Notes under the pieces: model-generated | The model's database searches: none | What the model was told of the DNA's origin: nothing | Seen by the model: the letters and a program-made list of their open reading frames with translations, nothing else | In this document: piece after piece, positions 1 to 9,009 of the stretch | Layout: every line of letters begins with the position of its first letter | Position numbering within the stretch: position 1 is the stretch's first letter | Source of the DNA: Bacillota bacterium | GTDB taxonomy: Bacteria; Bacillota; UBA4882; UBA8346 | Direction of reading: 5' to 3' | DNA length: 64,000 nucleotides | Assembly: GCA_023426245.1 (NCBI GenBank) | Contig: JAFABB010000019.1 | Location: 12,757 to 76,756, forward strand | Position numbers and translations under genes: made by a program

Positions 1-1
1 G

Positions 2-508
2 TTGAAGGCCATTTCCGTCAGAGAAGTTCTGGAGAGCCAAAAGATTCGAATTGGGATTGTCGGTGAAATATTTGTGGTTATGGAATCGTCTATTAATATG
101 AACATAGCTGAAGTGATGGGCAACTTGGGCTGCGAAGTCTCACGATCCATGTGTATTTCAACGTGGATTGACGATAATATTCCCAGACCCTTTGGGAAAT
201 TCAATGCCAGCATACTAAAAGCTGCTAAGCAGTACATGGAAATTCCCATTGGCGGACATGAAATAGAAAATATCGGTTCAATCGTCGATTATAAGAAAAA
301 GGGTTTCGACGGAATCATTCACCTGATGCCTTTTGCCTGTTTACCGGAGCTGGTAACTCAAAGTATTGCTCCACAAATCTCTCGGGAACATGAAATTCCG
401 GTTTTAACATTGGCCCTTGATGAACAATCAGGTATTGCCAATAATTTGACCCGAATTGAAGCTTTTATAGAATTATTAAGAACGAGGAAAAAACAAATCC
501 CTGCCTAG
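2..508 (+). CDS. CoA-dehydratase activase-related protein (DUF2229/HgdB-like), C-terminal part
   Basis: The reading frame is open to the left edge of the window, so this is the 3' end of a larger gene and the apparent TTG at base 2 need not be its start. The remaining 168 residues include IRIGIVGEIF, HLMPFACLPE and LALDEQSG. These resemble the C-terminal part of the 'acyl-CoA dehydratase activase-related' proteins (DUF2229/HgdB-like), which accompany 2-hydroxyacyl-CoA dehydratase activases and have a Fe-S-binding fold. The stop lies ten bases before the ATG of the activase at 519, so the two are almost certainly co-translated. The substrate cannot be told, and no dehydratase subunits are in view. 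Family assignment comes from motif recognition only. Confidence 0.75.
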   Translation: MKAISVREVLESQKIRIGIVGEIFVVMESSINMNIAEVMGNLGCEVSRSMCISTWIDDNIPRPFGKFNASILKAAKQYMEIPIGGHEIENIGSIVDYKKKGFDGIIHLMPFACLPELVTQSIAPQISREHEIPVLTLALDEQSGIANNLTRIEAFIELLRTRKKQIPA

Positions 509-518
509 GAGGATGAAA

Positions 519-1529
519 ATGACGAAGGCGTTTTTAGGAGTTGATGTTGGCTCGGTCAGTACCAATATTGTCGCAGTGAGTCCGGAAAGTATGATTTTAT
601 CGCAGCAGTACATACGGACCAATGGACAACCTTTGGAATGCATAAAAAAGGGAATCAAGCAACTTCAGAACGAAAAACCGGATCTTCAGATTCTTGGGGC
701 TGGCACAACCGGCAGTGGACGGCAACTTGCCGGGATAATTATTGGAGCCGATATTGTAAAAAATGAGATTACGGCTCATGCTACAGCAGTGACCCATTAT
801 TATCCCGAAGTTAGGACTATTTTTGAAATCGGCGGTCAGGATTCCAAAGTTATCTTACTCCGGGATCAAATGGTTGTGGATTTTGCAATGAATACCGTTT
901 GTGCCGCCGGAACCGGCTCATTTTTGGATCATCAAGCCGAACGGCTCAAAATTCCCATTGAACAATTTGGAGATCTGGCTCTTTCGTCCACCGAAAACAT
1001 CCGGATTGCCGGCCGGTGCACCGTATTTGCGGAATCGGATATGATAGCCAAACAACAATTCGGTTTTTCCAAGGCGGACATTATCAAAGGACTTTGTGAA
1101 GCCTTGATTCGGAACTACTTGACCAATCTATGCCGGGGAAAAGTATTGGAACCCCCCTATGTTTTTCAGGGTGGTGTGGCTGCAAATAAAGGAATTGTGG
1201 CGGCCTTAGAAAAAGAATTGAAGCATGAAATCATTATTCCAAAACATTTTAATGTAATGGGGGCCATTGGCGCAGCGCTCCTTGCCAAAGATTATATTGA
1301 AAAAAATAACGTACAAACCAACTTTGCCGGATTTGATACGGCAGATATGCAATTTACGCCGAAAACCTTTAATTGCGACGGTTGCCCCAATGCTTGTGAA
1401 GTCATCCAAGTGGATTTGGATGGTGAACCAATAGCTCGCTGGGGTGATAAATGCGGCAAATGGGCTAACGCACTCTCCGGGGGATCAAGTTACCGGGGCA
1501 GCCAAAAATCAGCGCAGGTTTCAGCCTAA
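519..1529 (+). CDS. Acyl-CoA dehydratase activase (HgdC/BadF-type ATPase)
   Basis: This 336-residue protein is of the BadF/BadG/BcrA/HgdC ATPase family. These are homodimeric iron-sulfur proteins that use ATP to inject a low-potential electron into radical 2-hydroxyacyl-CoA dehydratases or benzoyl-CoA reductases. The N-terminal GVDVGSVSTN is the ASKHA phosphate loop. EIGGQDSK lies near residue 103. Cys128 (NTVCAAGTGS) and Cys167 (AGRCTVF) are the conserved ligands of the dimer-bridging cluster. A C-terminal extension carries four further cysteines (CDGCPNAC and DKCGKW, about 285-315), as in the YjiL-like subfamily. The ATG at 519 is preferred over 513 because AGGAGG at 507-512 then has six bases of spacing. 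It probably forms an operon with the preceding gene. Confidence 0.9.
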   Translation: MTKAFLGVDVGSVSTNIVAVSPESMILSQQYIRTNGQPLECIKKGIKQLQNEKPDLQILGAGTTGSGRQLAGIIIGADIVKNEITAHATAVTHYYPEVRTIFEIGGQDSKVILLRDQMVVDFAMNTVCAAGTGSFLDHQAERLKIPIEQFGDLALSSTENIRIAGRCTVFAESDMIAKQQFGFSKADIIKGLCEALIRNYLTNLCRGKVLEPPYVFQGGVAANKGIVAALEKELKHEIIIPKHFNVMGAIGAALLAKDYIEKNNVQTNFAGFDTADMQFTPKTFNCDGCPNACEVIQVDLDGEPIARWGDKCGKWANALSGGSSYRGSQKSAQVSA

Positions 1530-1547
1530 GCCGAATGGATGGTTGAC

Positions 1548-2747
1548 TTAATAATTTCTTAGTTCGACATTGCCGCTAATATTCCGGATCTTTACCAACG
1601 GGCCGCCGCCATTTACATTTCCCCTGGCGGTTGCCCGTGCAAACTTTCTTTCAACCATTAACTCAAAATCGGAATTGATATTTCCAGAAAGGCTTTGCGC
1701 ATCGATGGCAAACCGGGCGGTGGATGGCAGCCCCAATTGTATATTACCCGATTTAAGATCTAGATCGCTATTACCGCTTATTTTAGCAAGATTTAAATCC
1801 AAGTTGCCGGATTTCAGTTCGATATGAACCGGGCCTTCACATTCCGACAAGGTTACATCTCCGGATATGCTTTCAATATGGGCATTGCCTTTTACTTTCT
1901 TGATGTTGATTTCACCAGCTTTGGTGTTGATTTCGGCATCCCCTGCTACATTCCCGACAGTCACATTTCCAAACAAGGTGGCTAATTTTATGTTTCTGCC
2001 GACGCTTTGAATCTGGACATTTCCCGCTTTTGTTTTAACATCCAGATTTCCTGCAATTGCGGCTGCTTCAACATTACCGGCAGTGTTTTCTATGGCTACG
2101 GATAGCCCCTCGGGTATATTTAAGATAATATCCGAGTTGATATAACGATGTGAACGGCTAAATCTCCGCGGAAAATCCAATCTCACCAAAAACTTATCCC
2201 CTTGGGCGTCTCCAATGAGTCTGAATTCGTTGTCTGAAACCAATTTACGATGAAATTTTAGTCTTATATGGGCTTTTGCCGACATTGTATCACCACTCGC
2301 ATTATCAATTTGGATATCACCGGCTTCATTCAAGATTTTAACAGTTTGGATTCCTAAGGGGATTTTAAAATCCTGTTTTACAGTGAATTCATGTGCATGA
2401 GGCTCTTGTTCCCAGTCAAACCATCCATTTCTACCATGGTCAAAATACCCAGATAGTGGTGTATCGAATTGTAAATTGCGAAAGCAAAAATTACTGATTA
2501 CCCCGATTAAGGTGAAGAGAATAAGCAAGGTAACCACCATAGGACTCGGTTTGGTGAACAATGAAGAGGTTCGGTTGGTATTGGTTAAAATAAAATCAAG
2601 GCCGAGTAAAATAATCAAAAATGGATACAATCGTAACCAAAAACCGATAATTTGTAGATCTTGCGCTTGCTGAGAAACATAACAAAGCCCAAGGCCTATA
2701 AGATATAGACCTAAACCGATTCCCGACAGACTAATATGGTGTTTCAT
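1548..2747 (-). CDS. Membrane protein with LiaF-like N-terminus and DUF4097-type beta-helix domain
   Basis: The protein has 399 residues. The first 90 hold three hydrophobic segments (around 8-28, 36-55 and 70-88), similar to LiaF/DUF5668-type envelope proteins. From about 120 to the end there are repeated short strands with G(N/D)(I/V) turns (AGNVEAAA, AGNVQIQS, FGNVTVGN, SGDVTLSE, SGNLDLNL). This is the pattern of the DUF4097 right-handed beta-helix 'putative adhesin' domain. The protein is probably membrane-anchored with the beta-helix outside or facing the wall. It is the last gene of a four-gene minus-strand operon headed by an ECF sigma factor, and its start abuts the stop of the preceding gene. 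A role in cell-envelope stress response is inference from that context. Confidence 0.8.
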   Translation of the reverse strand: MKHHISLSGIGLGLYLIGLGLCYVSQQAQDLQIIGFWLRLYPFLIILLGLDFILTNTNRTSSLFTKPSPMVVTLLILFTLIGVISNFCFRNLQFDTPLSGYFDHGRNGWFDWEQEPHAHEFTVKQDFKIPLGIQTVKILNEAGDIQIDNASGDTMSAKAHIRLKFHRKLVSDNEFRLIGDAQGDKFLVRLDFPRRFSRSHRYINSDIILNIPEGLSVAIENTAGNVEAAAIAGNLDVKTKAGNVQIQSVGRNIKLATLFGNVTVGNVAGDAEINTKAGEINIKKVKGNAHIESISGDVTLSECEGPVHIELKSGNLDLNLAKISGNSDLDLKSGNIQLGLPSTARFAIDAQSLSGNINSDFELMVERKFARATARGNVNGGGPLVKIRNISGNVELRNY

Positions 2748-3269
2748 TTAACGATCTCCCTTCAATAAGCCGCTGGATCTGGCCAGTAAATAGCCTCCAA
2801 TCAAAATGAGTGCCACCGGCCAGCCGTATTTGATTAATAAATGTAACTTTAAGCCGAGTAAATTAAGAATGCCCAACAGGCCGATGACTATCAGAACGGC
2901 CCCTAAAGCTATCACAGCTTCTTTCGTCTGCGGCTTGGTTATTTTGTTTGGAGCCTCTGAAAAGGTTTGGTTGGAGATCCGCTGGGCTCCAATTGCGCCG
3001 TCGATGATGCCGTAAAGCCAGAGGCCAAAGTAAATTAGAGCTGAAGTAATGATTTGCATGATAAGCATTGTTGGAGGAAGGTTTGAACCACTCATCATTT
3101 CATTGCCCATTGAAATACCGCTATATACGATGCTAATAATGGAGGCAATTGCGACAGTAATTAAGATTAATCCCTTGCCGTATTCTTCATTATAAAGTTG
3201 TCCCGCACCCGGAAAGATAAAGGAAAGGAAGGCACTGATCAAAGGATGTTTTTTGCGATACTCATTCAT
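2748..3269 (-). CDS. TM2-like / LiaI-like small membrane protein
   Basis: The ATG at 3269 gives 173 residues and is preceded by AAGGAG at eight-base spacing. An upstream in-frame start at 3332 has no such site and would overlap the preceding gene. The N-terminus (HPLISAFLSFIFPGAGQLYN) is the signature of TM2-type proteins: two hydrophobic helices joined by a short turn with a PGxGQxY motif. Two more hydrophobic pairs follow. The last (about 117-160, with WPVALILIGGYLL) resembles LiaI/LiaF-type helices. No enzymatic residues are visible. It lies between the putative anti-sigma gene and the DUF4097 gene, so it is likely a component of the same envelope-stress regulon. The biochemical role is unknown. 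Confidence 0.75.
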   Translation of the reverse strand: MNEYRKKHPLISAFLSFIFPGAGQLYNEEYGKGLILITVAIASIISIVYSGISMGNEMMSGSNLPPTMLIMQIITSALIYFGLWLYGIIDGAIGAQRISNQTFSEAPNKITKPQTKEAVIALGAVLIVIGLLGILNLLGLKLHLLIKYGWPVALILIGGYLLARSSGLLKGDR

Positions 3270-3292
3270 GATTTTTCTCCTTATTGAAGTAT

Positions 3293-3658
3293 TTATTTTA
3301 ATTGTTGAAGATCCATGATAAGTTTTTTCCATAAGACATTTTGATTCAAGGTGGCACCGACGATCTTTGATTGAATCAATTCTGTACCCGTAAGGGATGC
3401 TTCCATAAGCAAAGGTGGTAAAACTTGCAGACTTATGAAGATGATTAGCCCCAATGCCGCTGCAGCAAGGCCATTACAAATTCCATTGAACCAGATTCGA
3501 CGAAATAAATGATCTGACTGAGGTAATTCCAACAACAACAGTTTTTGATTTAGCTTTTGAATGAATTCACTATCGGATGATATTTCATTCAAGGGATCAA
3601 ACTTAAGCAGGGTAGTAATTTTTGTTTCCAAATCATCATCGGGCTGCCAGTTTTGCAT
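3293..3658 (-). CDS. Putative membrane anti-sigma factor
   Basis: This is a 121-residue protein with a charged N-terminal cytoplasmic half (about 1-50), one hydrophobic segment around residues 57-80, and a short C-terminal tail. Its gene overlaps the 3' end of the ECF sigma gene by 23 bases, the usual arrangement for sigma/anti-sigma pairs, in which translational coupling fixes the ratio. I see no zinc-binding HxxxCxxC (ZAS) motif, so the anti-sigma call rests on topology and context, not on a recognised domain. The ATG at 3658 is chosen because AAAGGGG lies nine bases upstream. The ATG at 3667 would abut that site. Confidence 0.6.
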   Translation of the reverse strand: MQNWQPDDDLETKITTLLKFDPLNEISSDSEFIQKLNQKLLLLELPQSDHLFRRIWFNGICNGLAAAALGLIIFISLQVLPPLLMEASLTGTELIQSKIVGATLNQNVLWKKLIMDLQQLK

Positions 3659-4232
3659 GGTTCTCATCCCCTTTCTGGTTAAGATCGTTTCTTAATTCTA
3701 CCAGGCCACGCCTTATCCACGTACCAACAGTTCCGAGAGGAATTTTCATGACCTGAGATATCTCTTGATAATCAAGTTCCTCAATGTATTTGAGGGCGAT
3801 CGCCATCCGGTAGTTGGGCGGCAACCGGAGCAGCGCCTCGCATAATGCCTTTTTTTCTTCAGAGTCGATAATGATGTCGGCGACATTTTTATCAGCCGCA
3901 ACTTGATGGAGATTATCATCAGGAATACTTTCGAGATAAATTAGATGTTTTTTGGACCGGCGCAGGTAATCTAAACACAAACGGGAAGTGATAGTTAATA
4001 ACCAGGCTTTCAGGGAACCATCATGTTTGGGAGCGAATCTAGGCAGAGATAAAAAGGCCCGGATAAAAACAGTTTGGGTAATGTCTTCTGCCTCTTGGAG
4101 ATCACCGATGATACGATAGGCCAATCCGCATATATTTTTCCTGTAGAAAAGAGCCAGCTCTCCAAAAGCTTGTTTATCACCATTTTGAGCCCGGATAATA
4201 TATTCGGATTCATTTTGACCGTTTAAACTCAA
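3636..4232 (-). CDS. ECF (sigma-70 family, SigW-like) RNA polymerase sigma factor
   Basis: This is an extracytoplasmic-function sigma factor of about 198 residues. Region 2 is clear, with QEAEDITQTVFIRAFLSL as the core-binding/-10-recognition helix and KAWLLTITSRLCLDYLRR just after. Region 4 follows after a short linker (LPPNYRMAIALKYIEELDYQEISQ, then the helix-turn-helix PLGTVGTWIRRGLVELR). The longest frame begins with ATG at 4265 but has no ribosome site. A TTG at 4232 has GGAGG at eight-base spacing, so I place the start there. It heads the minus-strand operon with the putative anti-sigma factor and two envelope membrane proteins, which suggests a cell-envelope stress response. Confidence 0.9.
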   Translation of the reverse strand: MSLNGQNESEYIIRAQNGDKQAFGELALFYRKNICGLAYRIIGDLQEAEDITQTVFIRAFLSLPRFAPKHDGSLKAWLLTITSRLCLDYLRRSKKHLIYLESIPDDNLHQVAADKNVADIIIDSEEKKALCEALLRLPPNYRMAIALKYIEELDYQEISQVMKIPLGTVGTWIRRGLVELRNDLNQKGDENHAKLAAR

Positions 4233-4277
4233 AATAGATACCTCCGAAAAGTGGACCAATGTCATTACAATTCATAT

Positions 4278-4304
4278 AACGCAATATTATAATTATTTCT
4301 TTCA
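4278..4304 (-). promoter_or_regulatory. Candidate ECF-type autoregulatory promoter
   Basis: On the minus strand TGAAAG (4304-4299) is followed after 17 bases by CGTT (4281-4278), upstream of the sigma factor. Known SigW-type promoters read TGAAAC-N16-CGTA, so this is a near match. An A/T-rich TATAAT-like stretch also lies in the spacer, so a housekeeping promoter is an alternative. Confidence 0.3.
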
Positions 4305-4674
4305 AAATAAGACATTTTTTTGGATCGGATTAAAAAACGAGATTTTGTTAAGGGGTGGAAGGGATGTGCTGATCAGGCTAAAATTAATTGTTGCCAAATT
4401 CGTCGGAAGATAAGAAGTCCTTGAATGATAAAAGGGATATTGGGTAGATATGTTTAACAGCCAGGATGAGCCGAATACAGTCAGGAACCGATAGACGGGA
4501 TTTTATCGGATACTGGACGGCTGTGGTGAGGACAATCATAGTGCAATGAATGCCCATTGACCCAACTCGACCGTCCAATGGACGTGAACGCTTTCCTGAA
4601 GGAGCTATTAAACAGGCTCATTCACGCGAAGAGTACTTTACTCACTTGTGCTTGCATCCTTGGGAGATAGGAAT

Positions 4675-4771
4675 GCCCTTTGGCCCCAAAGCCCGGCCCT
4701 GCCTCCTTCGGGCTGAAACAACCAGAAAGAATGGCGACACGGAGTAAAGGAAACGAATGAGGCCAAAGGGC
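4675..4771. repeat. Perfect 11-bp inverted repeat in a 500-bp gap
   Basis: GCCCTTTGGCC (4675-4685) and GGCCAAAGGGC (4761-4771) are perfect inverted copies 75 bases apart. Between them GCCCG and CGGGC form a smaller stem. The surrounding interval 4305-4806, between the sigma operon and the topoisomerase operon, holds no ORF I can support. The repeat may be part of a transcript end or a decayed mobile element. Confidence 0.5.
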
Positions 4772-4806
4772 TTATCGACTTATCTCGCGTGTCGATTCGT
4801 GTCGGT

Positions 4807-7011
4807 TTAACTTTCTTTCAGCGGTACTTCCAGTCCCAATGCTGCCTGTTTAATTTGCTTGTCTTCATCTTTCAAATAACAACCAATGGCTGGAATATTT
4901 TTCGTCCGGTAATAATCGGGCTCCAAAAAGCTTACTTCGGAGAGGGGTTTCAGAGCAATCATCCGGCTGCCTTTTTTGGAAGCGAGTACCTGCACTCCTT
5001 GGGCATCCCGGGTAGTTTTGGCGTTGATGGCCACGCTGTTAAAGAGTAATACTTTATTAATGCTGCTGTAAGCGACTAAATCCAAATCTTGCTCTAAAAA
5101 CATCATTTTAATGAGGGGTGAGAGCTCCGAATAAGCATTAGCGAGCCTCCGACGATTGGTTTTGGTGACATATCCTGTCAATTCGACCTTGGCAATCTTG
5201 CCGTTTTCGAAGGCAAAAAGCATATTACCGTGGTAATCGTCTGTGGCCACCAGGTAAATAATTTTTTCTTCGGCATCCAGTTCCAGCAAGTTGGTAAGAT
5301 ATTCACCAAGGCTACTGGCTTTACTGTCGTTGATGTCATAGATCTTAAGCTTATAAACCGATTGTTTATTGGAGAAGAGGAGTAAATCGGCCTTATTATG
5401 GGTTTCTATTTCTTGAATGATCCGATCATCCTCTTTTAATTTTTGTTCAGGATTGGCCCGTAGGGACGTTAAGGCGACTTTTTTCAGATAATTTTGTTCC
5501 GTTAAGAAAATCTTAAGATTGTAGTCCTCAATCAAATGCTCTACCGTAACCTGGGTAATATGTTCCTCCCCGATAATTTCAGTGCGGCGGGGTCTGCCGA
5601 ATTTTTTTGCAACTTCCGCTAATTCACGACAAATTAAATTTTTGATCTTATCCTCATGGCTTCTCAATTCCTCTAGAGATGCGATTTCCTTTTGAAGTCC
5701 GGCGATTTCAGCCACCCGGTTTAAAATATATTCCTTATTCAGGTTGCGAAGTCTAATTTCCGCTATGAATTCAGCCTGAGTTTGATCAATGGAAAAGCCT
5801 TGCATGAGATTGGGAACTACGGCGCTTTCCAGTTCAGTCTGGCGGATGATCCGGATCGCTTTGTCGATATCGAGCAATATTTGATTTAAGCCTTCCAGTA
5901 AATGGAGCTTTTCGGACTTTTTCTGAATGTCAAAAGCAGTCTGCCGCTTGATGCACTGGATCCGGAATTCGGTCCATTCGTTCAATATCCTACGTACACC
6001 CAGAACCTTGGGTCTGCCATGAATAAGAATATTAAAATTACAATTAAACGATTCTTGAAGAGGGGTTAACTTAAACAGTTTATTCATTAAAGCTTCATGA
6101 TCGACGTTTTTCCGAAGATCAAAGGTTACTTTGAGCCCGTTTAAATCGGTTTCATCCCGGACATCACTAACTTCTTTGATCTTGCCGCTCTTCACCAGTT
6201 CGATGACTGCATCGATTATGGCTTCCGAGGTTGTATTGAAGGGAATTTCATAGATTTCCAGACAATTATTTTCCGCATCATAACGGTACTTAGCCCTGAG
6301 TTTGAAACTGCCGCGGCCATTTTCGTAAATCTCCCGGATATCCTGTTCGTTAAAGATTAATTGTCCGCCGGAGGCCAGATCCGGAGCCTTTAGATATTTA
6401 GTTAAATCCACATTGGGATTTTTAAGGTATTGGGCAGTAGCTTCACAAACTTCCTGGAGATTAAAACTGCAAATATTACTGGCCATACCGACAGCGATAC
6501 CCTGATTGGAATTGACCAGAATATTGGGGAAAGTCGTCGGCAGCAGAGTGGGTTCTTTGAGAGTGCCGTCATAATTATCAATAAAGTCGACCGTATCTTT
6601 ATCCAAATCCTTAAAGATTTCTTCGCAAAGTTTGTCCAGCTTGGCTTCGGTATAGCGGGGTGCGGCAAAATGCATATCCCGGGAATATTGTTTGCCGAAA
6701 TTACCTTTGGAATCGATGAAGGGGTGAAGCAATGCATCATAGCCCCGGGTCAAACGAACCATGGTTTCATAGATGGCCATATCACCATGGGGATTGAGTT
6801 TCATGGTCTGCCCGACAATATTGGCAGATTTGGTCCGCCCTCCGGTAAGCAAGCCCATCTTGTACATGGTATAAAGCATTTTGCGGTGGGAGGGCTTAAA
6901 ACCGTCAATTTCGGGAATGGCTCGGGAAACGATGACGCTCATGGCATAAGGCATATAGTTTTGTTCCAGTGTATCGATAATCCTTTGTTCGATTAAATTA
7001 GATTGAGGCAT
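4807..7011 (-). CDS. Type IIA DNA topoisomerase subunit A (ParC/GyrA-like)
   Basis: This 734-residue protein is the DNA-breaking subunit of a type II topoisomerase. IDGFKPSHRK near residue 36 and AAPRYTEAKL give the active-site tyrosine, Tyr120, which forms the phosphotyrosine link to DNA. The winged-helix and tower domains extend to about residue 480. A shortened C-terminal region follows, without a clear GyrA-box, so it resembles topoisomerase IV or the clostridial GyrA-like second enzyme more than true gyrase. In the quinolone-binding segment the position equal to E. coli GyrA Ser83 is Met78 (NPHGDMAIYE), and Glu82 stands at the Asp87 position. It is the second gene of a two-gene operon, with 18 bases between it and the ATPase subunit. 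Confidence 0.92.
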   Translation of the reverse strand: MPQSNLIEQRIIDTLEQNYMPYAMSVIVSRAIPEIDGFKPSHRKMLYTMYKMGLLTGGRTKSANIVGQTMKLNPHGDMAIYETMVRLTRGYDALLHPFIDSKGNFGKQYSRDMHFAAPRYTEAKLDKLCEEIFKDLDKDTVDFIDNYDGTLKEPTLLPTTFPNILVNSNQGIAVGMASNICSFNLQEVCEATAQYLKNPNVDLTKYLKAPDLASGGQLIFNEQDIREIYENGRGSFKLRAKYRYDAENNCLEIYEIPFNTTSEAIIDAVIELVKSGKIKEVSDVRDETDLNGLKVTFDLRKNVDHEALMNKLFKLTPLQESFNCNFNILIHGRPKVLGVRRILNEWTEFRIQCIKRQTAFDIQKKSEKLHLLEGLNQILLDIDKAIRIIRQTELESAVVPNLMQGFSIDQTQAEFIAEIRLRNLNKEYILNRVAEIAGLQKEIASLEELRSHEDKIKNLICRELAEVAKKFGRPRRTEIIGEEHITQVTVEHLIEDYNLKIFLTEQNYLKKVALTSLRANPEQKLKEDDRIIQEIETHNKADLLLFSNKQSVYKLKIYDINDSKASSLGEYLTNLLELDAEEKIIYLVATDDYHGNMLFAFENGKIAKVELTGYVTKTNRRRLANAYSELSPLIKMMFLEQDLDLVAYSSINKVLLFNSVAINAKTTRDAQGVQVLASKKGSRMIALKPLSEVSFLEPDYYRTKNIPAIGCYLKDEDKQIKQAALGLEVPLKES

Positions 7012-7029
7012 GACTTTACTCCTTATTTA

Positions 7030-9009
7030 TCAGCTGACATCCAGCATGTCCAAATATTTATCGCCGTTTTCCTCGATAAAATCCTTACGTCCTTGCAGGT
7101 TATCGCCGAGCAATAAATCGAAAACCTGCTCGGTCCGCTCCAAATCATCGGGCATCACTTGAATCAGCCGGCGGGTGGCGGGATTCATCGTGGTTTGCCA
7201 CATCATTTCCGGTTCATTTTCACCAAGCCCTTTGGAACGCTGGATGTTGTGTTTGCCGTTAATCTTGGAAAGGATAGCTTGCTTTTCTTTTTCATTATAG
7301 GCAAAATACGATTTATCTCTGACGGTAATTTCGAACAACGGCGACTCGGCAATATAGACTTTGCCGGTGGAAATCAGCGTGGGCGTCAACCGGTACAGCA
7401 TTGCCAAAATCAGGGTGCGAATCTGAAAACCGTCCACATCGGCATCAGTACAGATGATGATTTTGTTCCAACGTAAATTATTTAAATCAAAGGTATTAAG
7501 ATCCTTATTGTGTTTGGACTTGATTTCCACACCGCAACCGAGCACCTTCAATAAATCAACAATGATTTCATTTTTGAAAATACTGTCATACTCTGCCTTG
7601 AGGCAGTTTAAAATCTTGCCCCGCACCGGCATGACGGCTTGAAAATCTGCATCGCGCCCCATTTTACATGATCCCAGGGCCGAATCGCCTTCCACGATAT
7701 AAATTTCACGTTTGTTGATATCCTTAGTCCGGCAATCGACGAATTTTTTGACCCGATTGGCAATATCGACACTGCCAGTGAGTTTCTTTTTAATATTAAT
7801 CCGGGTTTTTTCAGCCGTTTCCCGGCTTCGTTTATTGATGAGCACCTGGTCCAGGATTTTTTCACTATCGATTTTATTCTCAATAAAATAGATTTCCAGT
7901 TGTTCTTTAAGAAATTCAGTCAGCGCTTCCTGGATAAATTTATTGGTAATTGATTTTTTAGTCTGGTTTTCATAACTGGTTTCGGTGGAAAATGAATTGC
8001 TGACTAGAATTAAACTGTCTTGGATATCGGCAAAAGTAATTTTCGCTTCATCTTTACTATACTTGCCCCTGGCTTTTAAACATTTATCGATTTCATACAC
8101 GAATGAGGCTTTGACTGCTTTATCAGGAGCTCCGCCGTATTCCAGAAAACTGGAATTATGGTAATACTCAAGCAGGTTGATTTCATTATTAAAACAAAAT
8201 CCGACTTGCAACTTAACCCTGTATTCGGGCTTGTCCTCGCGATCACGGCCCCGGGTTTGAGTTTCATAAGATTGAATCTCGGTAAAGCCTTTATCTTGGT
8301 TAATTTCTTTGATATAATCGATAATTCCGTTGTTGTAACTGTATTCCTGGATCTCGCTCAGCGTTTCATCATGAAACTTAAACAAGAGACCGGCATTGAC
8401 GACAGCCTGCTTTTTGAGAGTTGTTTGATAGTATTCCTGGGGAATTTTGATGTCGGTAAAAACCTTTAAATCGGGCTTCCAATGAATGATGGTCCCGGTG
8501 TGTTCGTATTTGGTTTTTTCTTTTTGTAACCCTCCGATATTTTCCCCTTTTTCAAAATGAAGGCTAAATTTGTAGCCATCACGGTATACCGTTACCTCCA
8601 TAAATTCCGAACTGTATTGAGTGGCGCAACTTCCGAGGCCATTAAGGCCTAAGCTAAACTCGTAGTTTTCAGCGCTATTGTTTTTGTATTTGCCGCCGGC
8701 GTAAAGCTCACAAAAAACTAATTCCCAGTTGTAACGGTTTTCCCTCGGATTAAAGTCCAGTGGAATACCGCGGCCCCGGTCGATGACTGTGATCGAATCA
8801 TCACCATGACGGATGACTTCAATGGTGTCCCCATATCCTTCACGAGCTTCATCGATAGAGTTGGAAAGAATTTCAAAAAATGAGTGTTCACAACCTTCAA
8901 TACCATCCGAACCAAAGATAACTCCCGGCCTAAGGCGGACCCTATCGGCTCCTTTCAGGGATGAAATACTGCTGTTATCGTAGATGGTATTATTTTTAGG
9001 TGTCGGCAT
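7030..9009 (-). CDS. Type IIA DNA topoisomerase subunit B (ParE/GyrB-like ATPase)
   Basis: This is the ATPase subunit partner of the adjacent subunit A (about 659 residues from ATG 9009, which has AAAGGAG at nine-base spacing; the longer frame to 9057 has no site). The GHKL fold is shown by NSIDEAREGYGD (Asn/Asp/Glu box), DRGRGIP and GLNGLGS. The TOPRIM domain is shown by VEGDSALGSCK and CTDADVDGFQI. GLGENEPEMMWQTTMNP near the C-terminus is the usual end of GyrB/ParE. Compared with GyrB it is of short, ParE-like length. It acts with subunit A to pass one duplex through another, probably for chromosome decatenation. ParE versus a second gyrase cannot be settled from sequence alone. Confidence 0.92.
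   Translation of the reverse strand: MPTPKNNTIYDNSSISSLKGADRVRLRPGVIFGSDGIEGCEHSFFEILSNSIDEAREGYGDTIEVIRHGDDSITVIDRGRGIPLDFNPRENRYNWELVFCELYAGGKYKNNSAENYEFSLGLNGLGSCATQYSSEFMEVTVYRDGYKFSLHFEKGENIGGLQKEKTKYEHTGTIIHWKPDLKVFTDIKIPQEYYQTTLKKQAVVNAGLLFKFHDETLSEIQEYSYNNGIIDYIKEINQDKGFTEIQSYETQTRGRDREDKPEYRVKLQVGFCFNNEINLLEYYHNSSFLEYGGAPDKAVKASFVYEIDKCLKARGKYSKDEAKITFADIQDSLILVSNSFSTETSYENQTKKSITNKFIQEALTEFLKEQLEIYFIENKIDSEKILDQVLINKRSRETAEKTRINIKKKLTGSVDIANRVKKFVDCRTKDINKREIYIVEGDSALGSCKMGRDADFQAVMPVRGKILNCLKAEYDSIFKNEIIVDLLKVLGCGVEIKSKHNKDLNTFDLNNLRWNKIIICTDADVDGFQIRTLILAMLYRLTPTLISTGKVYIAESPLFEITVRDKSYFAYNEKEKQAILSKINGKHNIQRSKGLGENEPEMMWQTTMNPATRRLIQVMPDDLERTEQVFDLLLGDNLQGRKDFIEENGDKYLDMLDVS

Noticed and set aside
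4384..4747. Short frames on both strands in the gap before the topoisomerase operon
   Set aside because: They cross an inverted repeat and lack start signals or known motifs.
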